Assembly (NCBI RefSeq): GCF_001640805.2 | Contig: NC_066842.1 | Coordinates: forward strand, 22,256,075 to 22,320,074 | DNA length: 64,000 bases | Source of the DNA: Lates calcarifer | Lineage: Eukaryota; Chordata; Actinopteri; Centropomidae | Direction: 5' to 3' | In this document: positions 37,256-49,267 of the stretch, in pieces | Layout of the letters: every line of letters begins with the position of its first letter | How positions within the stretch are numbered: position 1 is the first letter of the stretch | Position numbers and translations under genes: made by a program | Notes under the pieces: model-generated | Told to the model about the DNA's origin: nothing | The model's database searches: none | The model's input: only the letters and a program-made list of their open reading frames with translations

Positions 37256-40200
37256 GTAAGTAACAAAATGATATACCTTTACCTGCAGCCAATACAAATG
37301 TGTAGTGAGAGAAGCTGTGTTTTTCCCTATTTAAATTTTTTCGTTGAATGTAATCCTCAGTGTTACTGAACACAGAGACACAGGACTCTCCTACAGGTTT
37401 ATGTTATTTACAACAGTTGTAATTATCTCATCTTTGTCTGAGAAATCATGTTTTGTTCGTCCCTTATACCCATGAGCCTTGGTTACTGTTGCTATAGAGA
37501 AGAAGCCAGTCAGAGGCACGAATCAGAGCTGGAGTGAAATCAAAATGTTTTGTTGTTAAATTTGTGAACTAAACATAGTACCAGGGTAGCTGAATTCATC
37601 CAAAATGGATTTGAACTGATTTTAAGCTACAAATTGTGTTTCCTTAACATCATAATATTCAGCTCCGGTCCACTGTTATTGGTGAAAAATAAAAGAATTT
37701 TAAAACAACCCTCTGAAAGAGAGGAAATGCATGCGTTTTCCAAAATGTCGACCTGTTCCTCAAAGGATAGTGTGATCTGTCTGAATTTACTGTTCCAGTG
37801 TCACAAACACAAAGTGTACAAGCCAAAAGTTTGATTCCAAGCACTTTGTCCATGAATGTTTGAGAAAATGTATTGTTATATTGTCATTGACATGTGTGTA
37901 AGTAGTTCTAGGAGGATAAAAGTGTGTTCACTCCGTCAACTCAGGGCCTTTCAGTGTGAGTATTTAAATCAATTAAATTCACTATGTCTGGAATCTGAAA
38001 GCATTCTGATGACATACGTTTTTATTTGTAGAAAAATCCTGGAAACCAGCGCAGTGATTTGATATTGCTACAGTCAATGTGACTGTTCTGATTCTTTGAT
38101 TGGAGGGGGGGTCAGTGTGCACTGCTGTTTGCCACAGTGTTTTTTTGATACTACAACTAGGTGTCACCATAATCAGATATTTACTGATAGGGGCTTTAAT
38201 TTAAGATTTTTTAATAAGTCACTTAATTACTCTTTATTATGCTAATGTTCCAAAGCTGAAAATTATTACAAACCTGCAGACAATGTTTTTCTGATTTAAT
38301 ACCCCTACTAAAATCAACTCAATAAAACAACCCTGGATTGAACACAGTCTCCTATGTACCTGAACAGATCTATGGAAACACATTTTTAGCATTTTTTAAC
38401 CGTGTCTGCAGCACCATCAAACTCTTTCCACTTGTGTGTATGGCACAGTGGGGGACAGTCGGTTACATGGAAGATGTAAGTTTACTAGGGCACCAGCGTC
38501 GTGGAAGTAATACATCATAATCACATATCTCTCACCACCCTCCCCATCTTCCCTCATCGTTGAGCCAACCAATCCCTTCTTACAAGTACTACATGCTCCT
38601 CATGTATCCCTGCCAGTCATATGTCATGGTGTTAGTGGAGAAGTGGAACATTACAGGGTTGGCCACTGGGCTTTTCTTAAACCACAAACTGAATAATGAT
38701 TAAAAACTGAAATTAATACATGTCTCACAGTTCACTTGAAAGTATAAATGTGTTTGTGTGTGTTTCCAGTATTTTCTCATGTGTTGCATGGCGTCCCTCA
38801 GTGGATGGTTTAGAGTCCTGTTTCGGAGCAGTATCCTCAACCCAGCTCTGAAATGGCAGAAAACTGCAAACACAGGCCAACAGCTGCCAAGTCATTAGGT
38901 CACACTGCAACAGGGAGGTGATGAACTGGGAGAGAGGGAAGAGAGAAAGAAGGAGAAATAAACGAGATGAAAAGAAGGTGAATGGATAGGGAAGGAATAG
39001 GGGTGATCAAGTATAGAAAACTATAGAACAAAGACAAAAAAGTACAAGGCTATGCCAACCATGATTAACCTGCCAGTCTCTGCAGACCTATTAGATCAGT
39101 CTCTCTCTCTCTGTGGACCTTTCAGGGGTGTCCTTTTGATCACATTATAATAAATTGCATTACTTACCTGCAAATATAATGTACACAAATCTTTCTGTTC
39201 TGTTCCTCCATAGAAATGCTGGCCATGAATACGTGTGTCACTCCAGAGTTTCTAGTGACGTAAACCCAAGGATTTTAACAACTTTTGGTCCCACTAGTGT
39301 GATGACTTAAAGTTTTCATGGCTTTCAACCGGAAATTTGGAAAAAAAATCTGGGAAAGGTCTTGAACAAATGGACAACCCTTCTGCAACCTGCATTTGTG
39401 AAAGAACATCAAGAGAACTCTAGAAATGCCTGTTTTTAGGAAGACCAATAAGCCATTAGGGATGGTACCTGTTGACTTTAAAATGAAACTTAACTGACCT
39501 TAGTAGCAGAGAGATCCAGGCCTTTATTTCTAATGTCCCTTATTCTCAATTTAATACAAATGCCATCTTCCCCATGTTTATCTGTTGTTTGATCAATTCA
39601 GTATAATTTGATTTTCACAAGACTAATGCCATCAGCACAAGGCCTCTATATGTGTTTCTAGCCACAGTTTGCTTTTTGGGCTCCATAATGGAAAGGTGAG
39701 GGGAAGTTCAAGCTTTTGTTGTTGGGAATAAGAAGCCAGAATAAGTGGTTAGAACAAGTGGTTGTTGGTAACGCTGATGCACTGTGAGAGGTATCTGTGT
39801 AAGTACTCCCCAGTCAATTATTCACTTTTCTTTCTAGCTTCTCTGCTTTGTCTTTCTTTATCCCCCATCCCAATGACTTGCTTTTAGTACTGAGTCCAAT
39901 CAACCAATGTTAGCAAAGAATGAAAACAAATGATGTGTATGCATGATTGAGCATATGCTCTTCAATCAAACCTAATGTGTTATTGTGCACTCCTGCCTCA
40001 GGAGAGGAAGGAATCAAGCATTAAATGAAAGAAACATGTGATGAATGAGTTGCTTATTCCAGCACATAATTTGGTGTTTGGTGAAACATTTTCACACTCA
40101 AGATTTTAAACCACCAATTTTCATTGATTAAGGGACCCAGTCATTTTACTGATCACTGTAGGTAATTTTCAGTTTTTCATGTTTGTAATTCGCATGATTT

Positions 40201-43200
40201 TGAGAGTTGAGACATTAAAAAATGCTTGAATTGAGGTTTTGGCATTTGCCTCCAAAGATAGCTGATGTTAGAGCTGTTGCGCCAGCTATTTTTGAGTCCT
40301 TTACCAAGTTTGTGTGTTAGATCCTTTAAGTAACTATTAGCTATTTTCAAAACCAGTTAATTTACTAAATCAGGTTGTACCATTAAAAACATAAAGATTT
40401 TCTCAGCTAATAAATACTGAAAAATACTCAATAGTAATATTTAAATCAGTTTATTCAATTTATTCAGTTTTAAGGGTCCAAAGGATATATTAAATATACC
40501 AGGCAATCCTATGTAAATGTGTATGAATCATTTCTGAAGGGAAACAAATCCATACTAGCCTCTGTTCCACTAGCTTCTGTAACTCAGAGCTATTAGCCAT
40601 CCTGGATTTTTTAGTAGGTCTTTCTGAAAAAATGAATCATTTTTAAAGGCAGCTAAAATACATAAGTAAATATTGAATAAACCAAACCAACAATATGAGA
40701 TTGTTTTCCATATAACTTCCATCCTTATTTAGACATATGAAGTGAGCCACTTGACATACTGTTCAGAAATAAGGCTTAATGTGGCTTAAAATGGTTTTAT
40801 TTATTGTGGAACAGAACCCATAATGTCTGGTTTCACTTCAGCTCTCTAAATGCACACATGTTGAAATGTGTCTGTTAGTTGGTTCGTGTATTTTTTAATG
40901 ACAAGTGAAATATCTGATTTAGCTAACATTAACCCAACAAACACTATTTGGTCAGTTAATGCTATTTTGTACCTTGAGGTATATTGTATCACTTTTGTTA
41001 AATGGTATTATACGAAACTTGCATCATTGTTAAACAGCATTTTGATCATCAGGTCAGGTACGTGGACCATATTATTCGCTTTACTCTTTACTCTAAAGGC
41101 CTCATATATTAAGTGGCACCTAAGTGCCAGCTGTAAATGGGTGACATAACAGTTACTGAGTGTTAATATTTAGTAACAACTAATCTCAACACAAGAAATA
41201 TTTATGTGGTGCAATGCTTTTTAATTTAGTGTTGCGTAAATCTCCACTCAGTGAACACTTTATAACTAGGCTAAATTTAAGGTCACGAAAAGCTGGTGCA
41301 GCCGGCTCCTGAAATAGCAGTGTTCTGTGTGAAATATTGGTTTAAATGAAAAAGGAGAGTTGTATTTACTTGAAAGTAGGTGTCAGAAAGTTTATACTTT
41401 AAGAGCCAGAGGACAGCTGAGAGGAAGGAAGCAAGACGGCATTGGCATGGCTGCCAGAAAACATCTGCCAAAAATTAGTAGCCCCTGAACAACAGTGGGA
41501 CAGCATGCCAAGCTGGCTCTGGCATCATGCAGGGAGTCAGAGACAGAAGGAGGCAAAGGATGGAGGGAGAAAGATGGAAAAACAGAGAGAATGGGGAAAA
41601 AAAAGGAGAGAGGTGACGGCATGAGAAACAAAGGTAGAGAGAGAGTGAAGGGAAGTAATAGAAAGATATAGTGGTCTCAAATCAGCGCTGATGAGCTGCG
41701 TGGTGCACGGGTGTTCCAGAGAGACGAAGAGATGAAGAAAGACAAGACAAGGAGAAACAAAGAGGGGAGCAAGGGAAATTAAAGAGGAGGAATTAGACAT
41801 GAGAGCAAGGAGACTGCTGGAGAGGACGTGTGAACGAAAATGCAAGCAAATGAGATCTGTGTTGGGAAAAGCGAATTAAGGCCGATGGTGGGTGAAAAGG
41901 AAGTGGTTATAAAGGAGTGCGCAAATGAAGATTGCTGTGTGGGAGAGAGGGAGAACGACAGAAAGGAAAATATGGTTATAGAGAGGGACAGCTGTGTAGT
42001 GGCTGCCAATATCCTGGTGAAACTTTTGTGTGTGTGCATTTTTGTTTTGGGGGATTTTTTTTTTTAAATGTGTGTGTAGGTGCTGTTTTTCTCTTTAAAT
42101 GCACATTCGCCTGTGTGGTTTGGCAGATTCTCAAATTGGAACAATTTTTTTTTTTTTTTTTTTTTTTTTTTGGTTAAAATTGGACTACTTTTTACTTTGT
42201 CAGCCACCACTGGTATGTGTCACTATTCTCTTTACATCCCACAATGAGGCAGTTCAAAACCATAAACCAAAAAAAAAAAAAAAGAAAAGCACTCACTAGA
42301 TGAAGCAGAAATGTGTTTTTACTCAATCACTCTGTCAGCCTAAAGTGACTCACCCAAGTCTGTCTTTAAAAAAGACAAGAGAGAAACCTGGTTTATGGCT
42401 GGACCATATATGGGTGTGCAAAATTAGGAAATCCTACTGTGGAGTGTCTCTCCTGCCGGGCTGCTGACAGCGTTGTCAGCCAGTGTTAACTACACTGGTA
42501 CAACACCAGTAGTTTCTGCCTTAGCAGTACACATTCCAGCAAAGGGCATACAGTTCTTGGCAGGAAGGCAGAACTCAGCAAACACCTGACACAGGAGCTG
42601 AGTGTATTGCAGTGGGAAAACAGAAACAAGCACTCCCTTATGATGCAATAGAAACTGTTGGTGCCAAGTTATTTTGTGAGCGAGATGGACAGTGTTTTCC
42701 TGTTGATCAACAACTGGCCAATCAATGGTGAAATTTCATCACGGCTGATTTACCAGTGGTGTAACTTTAAATTTTCCTAAAGAATCGTCTACAATTTTGT
42801 TTTATTTAGACACCTCAGGCAGATTTTTTTCTTTATTTTCTTTCATAAATGTGTTAATGAAGTGACCTTTCAAGTTAAAACAGTTAAATAGTTTTTAATG
42901 TTTTCATACAAGATTTTCAGCAGGGCATTAAAGCCATTTTTACAGCTGTCAAAGAGAAAATCTGAATCTGAAGATATCTTGAGCAGAACATTAATAGCTG
43001 CACATTCATGGTGTTATGTATCCATTAAACCTTTCTCAGTCGGGTACCCACAGTATTGTCTTCCTCCTCTCTTTGTTCTTTCAACTTCATTTACATCTTC
43101 TGTTCTTTCATATTTCCTACTTTATTTTCAACACATAGCTTTTTCTTTTGTTGTCCACCCTCTATTTATTCTGGTCGTTTTCGACTCATTCAGACAGGAG

Positions 43201-43769
43201 AGCCTTGTTGTCATTTCTGCCGTCACTTTTGTTTATCCCTCCCAGTAGAACAGAAGGTCCTTTGGACATCTCACTGTTTTTGTTGATGGACGGTGTAAAG
43301 GAAAACCTGAAAAGACACAAAAAAACCGTAAGCACTCTTTTTTCAGGCATAATTTGAAGAGTTTATGTGCAGACAACCAAGTAGTCATGTGGTCTGAAAA
43401 AAGCATAAACAAGCACCTCTTGCTTTACTTTTGACATTTTTTCATCCTTTCTTTCACTATCATCCTTTTTTTTTTTTTAAATTCAGCTTGTTTTTGACAA
43501 GTGGACAGAAATGCCTCTGCTCCTCTGACCACAGCTCACCCAGTCTGACTGCATCCTGTCAGTCTGACACATGGCTGTTACCTAAACACACAGATGCACA
43601 CACACACACACAGGCTCAAGCACCTGCTTATTTGCACATGAATGCAGGCAAATGCATGCATACACACGTACATGGGCACACAGAAAGTAACTAAATTTAA
43701 AGTCTGTTGTCAGATCCAATTTGTCTGCAGAGGATCTTAACCATACTTTCTCTCTCTCTCTCTGTCTAG
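37256..43769 (+). other. st3gal2 intron 1 (6.5 kb)
   Basis: Begins GTAAGT and ends with a CT-rich tract and CTAG. Contains a GA-rich stretch at 41400-41830 and a poly-T at 42144-42171. No nested gene was recognised on either strand. Confidence 0.75.
42144..42171 (+). repeat. Poly-T tract
   Basis: About 28 T's, uninterrupted. Confidence 0.9.
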
Positions 43770-43829
43770 ATGTTACAGCCCCAGTTTAAGCCCCACAGCA
43801 TCCAGCAGGTGCTGCTGAGGTTGTTCCAG
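43770..43829 (+). CDS. st3gal2: st3gal2 coding exon 2
   Basis: A 60-bp exon encoding MLQPQFKPHSIQQVLLRLFQ, matching mammalian [20 protein letters not shown]. The acceptor is CTGTCTAG and the donor GTATTT; both ends are in phase 0. It is the region just before sialyl motif L (residues 115-134 counted from the GTG). Confidence 0.93.
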
Positions 43830-44280
43830 GTATTTTATATTGTTAATTCATCTTTCCATTACCATGGTACTTTCAAATCAGCCGAGTCATTACTTCACAC
43901 TCCTGGGCAAAGGCAGAGGGGAACAGATTGTCTTTATTAGACATCAGGTTTATCAGTGACCCAGCTCATTCCTTTTTAATTAATCTGTATATCTCTTTTT
44001 CCATTCTGACTCTCAGCACAGCACCATGTTTTCACATTAGGCCGTATGTTTAAATATCTCAGTCTGGCTCCCATAGGACAGAAGGGGCTTATGTATTTTT
44101 CATGCAGGGTCTCATGAAGAATTCACCCCAATATTGAGAGCAGGATGTATTTTCACAATCAGAGTCTGAGCTGCAGGTTAGGTGATTTTATGTCTTTTGC
44201 TGCCAGTGCCAGTGTCCTATTTCATTTCCTGTGTAGCTTAAATCTAGTTTGCTTTACTCCATCATGGCTGTCTACTGCAG

Positions 44281-44414
44281 GTGATTCCCGGAAGGTCGCC
44301 GTACGGCTCGTGGGATCCGGGGCGCTGCCTGCGCTGTGCTGTGGTGGGGAACTCCGGAAACCTCCGCGGGGCCGGATATGGGGCTACCATTGATGGACAC
44401 AACTACATTATGAG
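44281..44414 (+). CDS. st3gal2: st3gal2 coding exon 3: first half of sialyl motif L
   Basis: A 134-bp exon encoding residues 135-179. It opens [19 protein letters not shown] and then holds [26 protein letters not shown]. The CMP-sialic-acid-binding L motif starts at C150/C153; the asparagine pair in GNSGN that contacts the nucleotide sugar is intact. The acceptor is CTACTGCAG, the donor GTGAGA, and the exon ends in phase 2 within the Arg of IMR. Confidence 0.95.
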
Positions 44415-45689
44415 GTGAGAGGGATAGCTGTAATGGATAGATGAGCAAAATGATAGAAGGCAAAGTGCATGCATTAGATAAAGCATGATGAGATGCGAGG
44501 ACAAAGTCTGAAACTGAGAGACAAAGAGAAGGATGAGGAGGAGGAAGGAGAAAAGGAGGGAGGAAATTTCATGTGAGGAGAGCAGTGTCACTGCACGGTA
44601 TGTGCTATTAAAGTTACATCATCATCATCATCAAGTCTGTGTGTATGCGAGGGGGAGATGGACTTATAAGATAGACGGTAGATAGAGTACTCTATTAATC
44701 TGAAAGGGAAATTGCAGAATAAAGAAGCAGGCAGCTGATGTGTGTGTCTTTACTATATTTAATCTCTGTAAGTCAGCTCTCCTATTGGCTAACAGAGAGG
44801 TCACCTGACTCGAGTGAGCTCACCACAGAGAGCTTTATGTCCAAGGAAGCCGACACATATAGATTGTGTCTCCCACATACACACCCATGCACACACAAAG
44901 GCATATAAATCCTTTCAGTCTCTTCCCTCTGGCAGCAGTGATGGATCACAGAGTGTGATTGTTGCCAGTTGGCACTAACATACAGCTATACTGTGTTGTT
45001 TCCTGCAGTGTTTGTATGTGTATGTTTAGGGCACGTGCTTGTGCTATGAAAGCCACAGCAGCGATGACTAGTATTTTGTGTGCTAAAGACGTTAGCATTC
45101 ATTAGCGTTGCACCCTCAGCACACCCGCGTGGGCAGTCTCCAACTTTCAATCTCCTGTGATGCTTACTCATTGCTATGGTTTTAAAATCAGCTTGATCCA
45201 CTGAACAGTCCCACTCACCACCACCACCCACACCCTGTCTGTGTCTGCCTTTTCACTCCCGCTATCTGAACAAACATCTGTTTTGTTCACCGACATATGG
45301 GTAGGCGCACTCAGCGGCCATTTTTTCAGGTGCACCTTCCTGTTTACATAAACAACTCACTCCTCCAGACAGTGAATCACATCCACTGTACATACAGCAA
45401 AAGTCAAAAGCGCACAAAGAGCTGAGTGGTTTGGTTACTGTCTGTTTGGTTACATTGGACAAAATATTCTTATTGTATTATATGATAATATCTGCTGCTG
45501 GAAAGCCCTTTTTATGAGACCTGTTAAAACTATGGTTTGAACTACAAGTATACACACAAAGACTTAGAGTAATATCATGTACGTATGAATATACTTCACC
45601 AACCCTGAAGCAGAGAGTTTAAACGGCACAAGAAGAAGAAAGTAAAGAGGAAACTTGACCATCTGGATAACTGTTTTCTCTTTTTTTTT

Positions 45690-46020
45690 CTTTAATAACA
45701 TGTAGAAAGCAATTACTCATCCTCTTAGCCTTCTATCCTAAAGCTCAAAGGGCAGAGAAAAACAGCTAGAAACACGTTCATCATGTCTTTATGCTAAGCT
45801 AAGCTGCACCAGCTTCGTACTTAAAGCTGCAGTAATACTGTATTTTTACATTAATGATTACTCAAATGTCTATGTGGAGTGTGAAGGATATTGTTTGTAG
45901 TGACCCACATAATGTTTAGTTAAAGAGCCAGATATTTCCCCCAGAGACCAAAAACAGCTGCAAGAAGAGTCAGAAACACTAATACATATCTGCAAGATGT
46001 TTGAATAGGCAACTTTTTGC
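45690..46020 (+). repeat. Diverged teleost dispersed repeat in st3gal2 intron 3
   Basis: TATGCTAAGCTAAGCTGCAC, TTAAAGCTGCAGTAATACTG and TAGTGACCCACATAATGTTT follow the order of a common fish repeat. Boundaries are approximate. Confidence 0.45.
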
Positions 46021-46499
46021 TAACAAGTTTGCCTTACCAACTCAAGAGGTAATGCTATATAAGTATTGATCAAGATTTTTTCTATCAGGAGTACAGAGCT
46101 ACAAGGAGAATGGACATTGGGCTCATATTCATCAAGTGGCCAGAAATGAAATGAATTCAAATAAATGTTACTTACGTACTGTAAGCTTTTTGGTATATCA
46201 ACTGTATAAGGTGATAATGTCAGTTTTGTGTTCATAGCTTGCTGTATTGTTTCCAAATGATTGAAAAATCAGTAAATGCAGGTTCTCATCCTGCAGAATG
46301 TAACGTACTCTTAAAAGCCTGCGTGATAAAGGCACAAGTCGGTTCCACAAACATTACAGGAACTACTTTTTTTTTCATATTGATCAGTATGAGTAATTAT
46401 CAATATATACATTTAATACCATTAAGTGCATTAGGTACATTCAGTTTCAGGAGTGAGTCTTAAATAATTCTAATAAAGGTTTATTATGCTCTTAAACTA

Positions 46500-46524
46500 T
46501 AATTTTAATTTTAATTTTAATTTT
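46500..46524 (+). repeat. (TTTAA)n short tandem repeat
   Basis: About five units of a TTTAA pentamer in st3gal2 intron 3. Confidence 0.85.
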
Positions 46525-47310
46525 CGATAATTGGTTTAACATTTGTGCCTTTAAAAGGCAACAGCAACCAAATAAACATCACACAAAGATTAACATGTTA
46601 TGCTACACATATTCAGTATTGCACACTGGTACAGGTTTTATTTTAGAGCCACATAATAATAAAAATGAAAATATTTAAATTAGATACATGCAACTTACAA
46701 AGTGACAAACAGCTACTGGTCTGGTTCCTGTCACAGAAGAGACAAATGACTGCTGTCGGGGTTTGAACTAACATTAACACATGAGGCTAATGCACGAGCT
46801 AGCTACTGCCAGCAGTTTGGAAGCGCAGACTTTGGCTTTTACCAGACCTGGTGGGATGGCACTTGATGGAGAGGGTTGGTTGTGTGTCCTGCCTTCGTCA
46901 ACACAGGTCGCCTCTATATCTTGCAAAAGATATGGCTCTGCTGTTTATCCAGCTTAAAAAATACAAACCATTTCTGAATCACTGATGTTGTGTAACCTCT
47001 CTTTGAAGCAGTTCCCTGTTTTGTGCCAATGCCTGGCTCTCAACGCAGTCATTCATTTTTATGTTTCTAACATGTTTTTTTTCTCCTGTGTTTTGACCCT
47101 ACATGTGTCAGTTATGTGAGTCCCTTGCTCAGATATTGTGCAGATGAGGGTTGACCCAAATGCAGATGCATTTAGCAAAAGTTACTCATTACTCATATCA
47201 CCATTATTTCGACTTCTTTTCGTGATAATTATCAAGATCATGTTGTGCCTAGTCCACAGGCATCACACTTCGACAGATAACAATGTGTGACCTGAGGACG
47301 TACTGTACAT

Positions 47311-47425
47311 GCATTAGAGTTAGTCTCATGCTGTTTTCTCTCACTTTCTTTGTCTAGGATAATCTGCATTAGAGTTAGTCTCATGCTGTTTTCTCTCACT
47401 CTTCTCTTTGTCCTAGGATAAATCT
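47311..47425 (+). repeat. Tandem duplication spanning the 3' splice site of exon 4
   Basis: Copy 1 (47311-47365) and copy 2 (47366-47425) both begin GCATTAGAGTTAGTCTCATG and both end in a pyrimidine tract, TAG and GATAA-ATCT. They differ by small insertions (55 against 60 bp). Copy 2 contains the true acceptor (AG at 47415-47416); copy 1 contains a full decoy acceptor (AG at 47356-47357). Confidence 0.95.
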
Positions 47426-47596
47426 GGCCCCCACAGTGGGCTATGAGGAAGACGCAGGCAGCCACACCACTCACCACTTCATGTACCCGGAAAGTGCCAA
47501 AAACCTGGCGGCCAATGTTAGCTTCGTCCTGGTTCCCTTTAAAACACTGGATCTCGTTTGGATTACCAGTGCTCTGTCCACGGGCCAGATTCGATT
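47417..47596 (+). CDS. st3gal2: st3gal2 coding exon 4: second half of sialyl motif L
   Basis: A 180-bp exon, residues 180-239. Reads [60 protein letters not shown]. This completes motif L and the following core; the NVS N-glycosylation sequon of mammalian ST3GAL2 is kept. The acceptor is TTTGTCCTAG and the donor GTAAGA. The first base completes the split Arg codon. The upstream intron end is tandemly duplicated. Confidence 0.95.
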
Positions 47597-47606
47597 GTAA
47601 GAAGAT

Positions 47607-47608
<2 letters not shown>

Positions 47609-47643
<35 letters not shown>
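47609..47643 (+). repeat. (CA)n microsatellite 13 bp after exon 4
   Basis: About 17 CA units starting just inside the intron, next to the 5' splice site at 47597. CA repeats near a donor can act as hnRNP L-binding splicing modifiers; this is a family-level inference. Confidence 0.9.
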
Positions 47644-47645
<2 letters not shown>

Positions 47646-47822
47646 TATGCATAAGCATGGATTAACACATATGTGAATGAACATGCGTGTGCACAAAAAC
47701 ATATAAACTCCGGGCATAAAATGTTATTGTCGTAAAAAAATGTTGGCATCCACCATTTGACTTCAGGGCACATAGACACACATAAGTGTGGTTTGAGGGT
47801 ATAAATACATTTTGCTTTATAT

Positions 47823-47845
47823 ACACACACACACACACACACACA
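47823..47845 (+). repeat. (CA)n microsatellite
   Basis: About 11 CA units in st3gal2 intron 4. Confidence 0.9.
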
Positions 47846-47978
47846 TACACAGCCAGAGAGTCACTGGGTTGGAACAATGTGTCAGCCGTCAATCATCCAG
47901 AATTCATAGCTGCAGCAATCACTTAAAGTGCTGATTGAATGTGTTTAATCAATTTCTCCCTCTCTCCCTCTCTCTCAG

Positions 47979-48024
47979 TACCTACGCTCCAGTGAAGCAG
48001 TTCCTCCGTGTAGATAAAGACAAG
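47979..48024 (+). CDS. st3gal2: st3gal2 coding exon 5
   Basis: A 46-bp micro-exon encoding TYAPVKQFLRVDKDK (residues 240-254), matching mammalian TYAPVKSFLRVDKEK. The acceptor is CCCTCTCTCTCAG and the donor GTGTGA. It completes the split Phe codon and ends in phase 0. Confidence 0.94.
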
Positions 48025-48088
48025 GTGTGAATTTTCAACATTCACCACAATTACTTTTGGCCATTCTCACACACTCTCACAGTAATCT

Positions 48089-48090
<2 letters not shown>

Positions 48091-48129
<39 letters not shown>
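48091..48129 (+). repeat. (CA)n microsatellite
   Basis: About 19 CA units in st3gal2 intron 5. Confidence 0.9.
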
Positions 48130-48130
<1 letters not shown>

Positions 48131-48862
48131 ACCCCCACTTTGCTGCAATTACACCATCCCCTCCCCATTGTTGATGAAGGATTACAGTTAGATTATAAAC
48201 CTTCCCTTTGTTTTAAATAATCTTCTGCTTGCTCTTTAATCCATGAAAATAAATAAACTCAAACTAATCCCTGCCCTGTGAAGACTTTGTGAATATCTTC
48301 GCCTGGTCAGAGACGCAGTTTTTACAGTGTGTTTGGAGCCGACCCAAAAATATAGATTTACAAGATTTCCTCCTCCACTGCAGAGCTCTAAGCAGCCTAA
48401 AGCCCTGTTTGTTGGGACTGAACATCACCTGGAGGTAGATGATAAATTTGTAATTACTATTCATTTGGTTAACAGTGCTTTTGATCTTTCACAGCAAACA
48501 AAACCTCAGAGAGTATTAAAATTTAACCTGGCAAAATCTTTTCATCTTCTTTTGAAAATGCAGCAGATACATTGCATAAGGTTATTTCCCTTAATTACTG
48601 TATAAATCATCTGGGTTTTAAATCTGAATTCAGAGCAACTTTGAGTAACTTTTCATAAAGAAGGAATATTTATAAAAACAAATCTGCATTTTGTAGCTAT
48701 GTCATGTATATCCTTCTGAATATGAGGCTGTGGGACAATGTTTCCCTTTAGGAAAATACACTGTTCTCTCCTCCTTCTTTCCATGCAGGAGTTAAGGTTT
48801 GTCAGCAAGTAAACAGCATTTTACAGTATTTTCTTTTCTCTGGGTCTCTGTCCACCACTCAG

Positions 48863-48982
48863 GTCCAGATCTTTAACCCAGCATTCTTTAAATACATCCA
48901 CGACCACTGGACCCGACATCATGGGCGCTACCCCTCCACTGGCATGCTTGTGCTTTTCTTTGCCCTTCACGTCTGTGATGAG
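48863..48982 (+). CDS. st3gal2: st3gal2 coding exon 6: start of sialyl motif S
   Basis: A 120-bp exon, 40 residues (255-294): [40 protein letters not shown]. The H-V-C-D-E end belongs to sialyl motif S; its Cys is the partner of the motif L Cys in the family's conserved disulfide. The acceptor is CCACCACTCAG and the donor GTCAGT; phase 0 on both sides. Confidence 0.96.
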
Positions 48983-49093
48983 GTCAGTGTTTCTCTTACT
49001 GTCTCTCTACTTTCACAGTTATTACCACGTATTGTAAATCCTTGCGCACGTGTAAGCTCGCTTTCCAATACTCTATTGTTGACTCTGCTCCAG

Positions 49094-49267
49094 GTGAATG
49101 TGTTTGGCTTCGGGGCGGACAGCCGGGGAAACTGGCACCACTACTGGGAGCAGAACCGCTACTCTGGAGAGTTCAGGAAGACTGGCGTTCACGATGCCGA
49201 CTACGAAGCCCAGATCATTCAGCGGCTGGCTAAGGCGGGCAAGATCACTGTATTCCCTGGGAAATAA
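49094..49267 (+). CDS. st3gal2: st3gal2 final coding exon: motifs S, III and VS
   Basis: A 174-bp exon (57 residues plus TAA) reading [57 protein letters not shown]. The HHYWE motif III (H309-H310) and the VS motif histidine (H327 in GVHDADYE) are both intact; by comparison with the ST3Gal1 crystal structure (H302 and H319, the same 17-residue spacing) H327 is the likely catalytic base. The full join gives 351 codons counted from the GTG at 36914, against 350 in mammals, so the catalytic domain is complete. Confidence 0.96.
   Translation: MNVFGFGADSRGNWHHYWEQNRYSGEFRKTGVHDADYEAQIIQRLAKAGKITVFPGK

Noticed and set aside
47238..47892. 123-159-codon minus-strand frames around st3gal2 exon 4
   Set aside because: Antisense to a coding exon and padded by CA repeats; no independent evidence.
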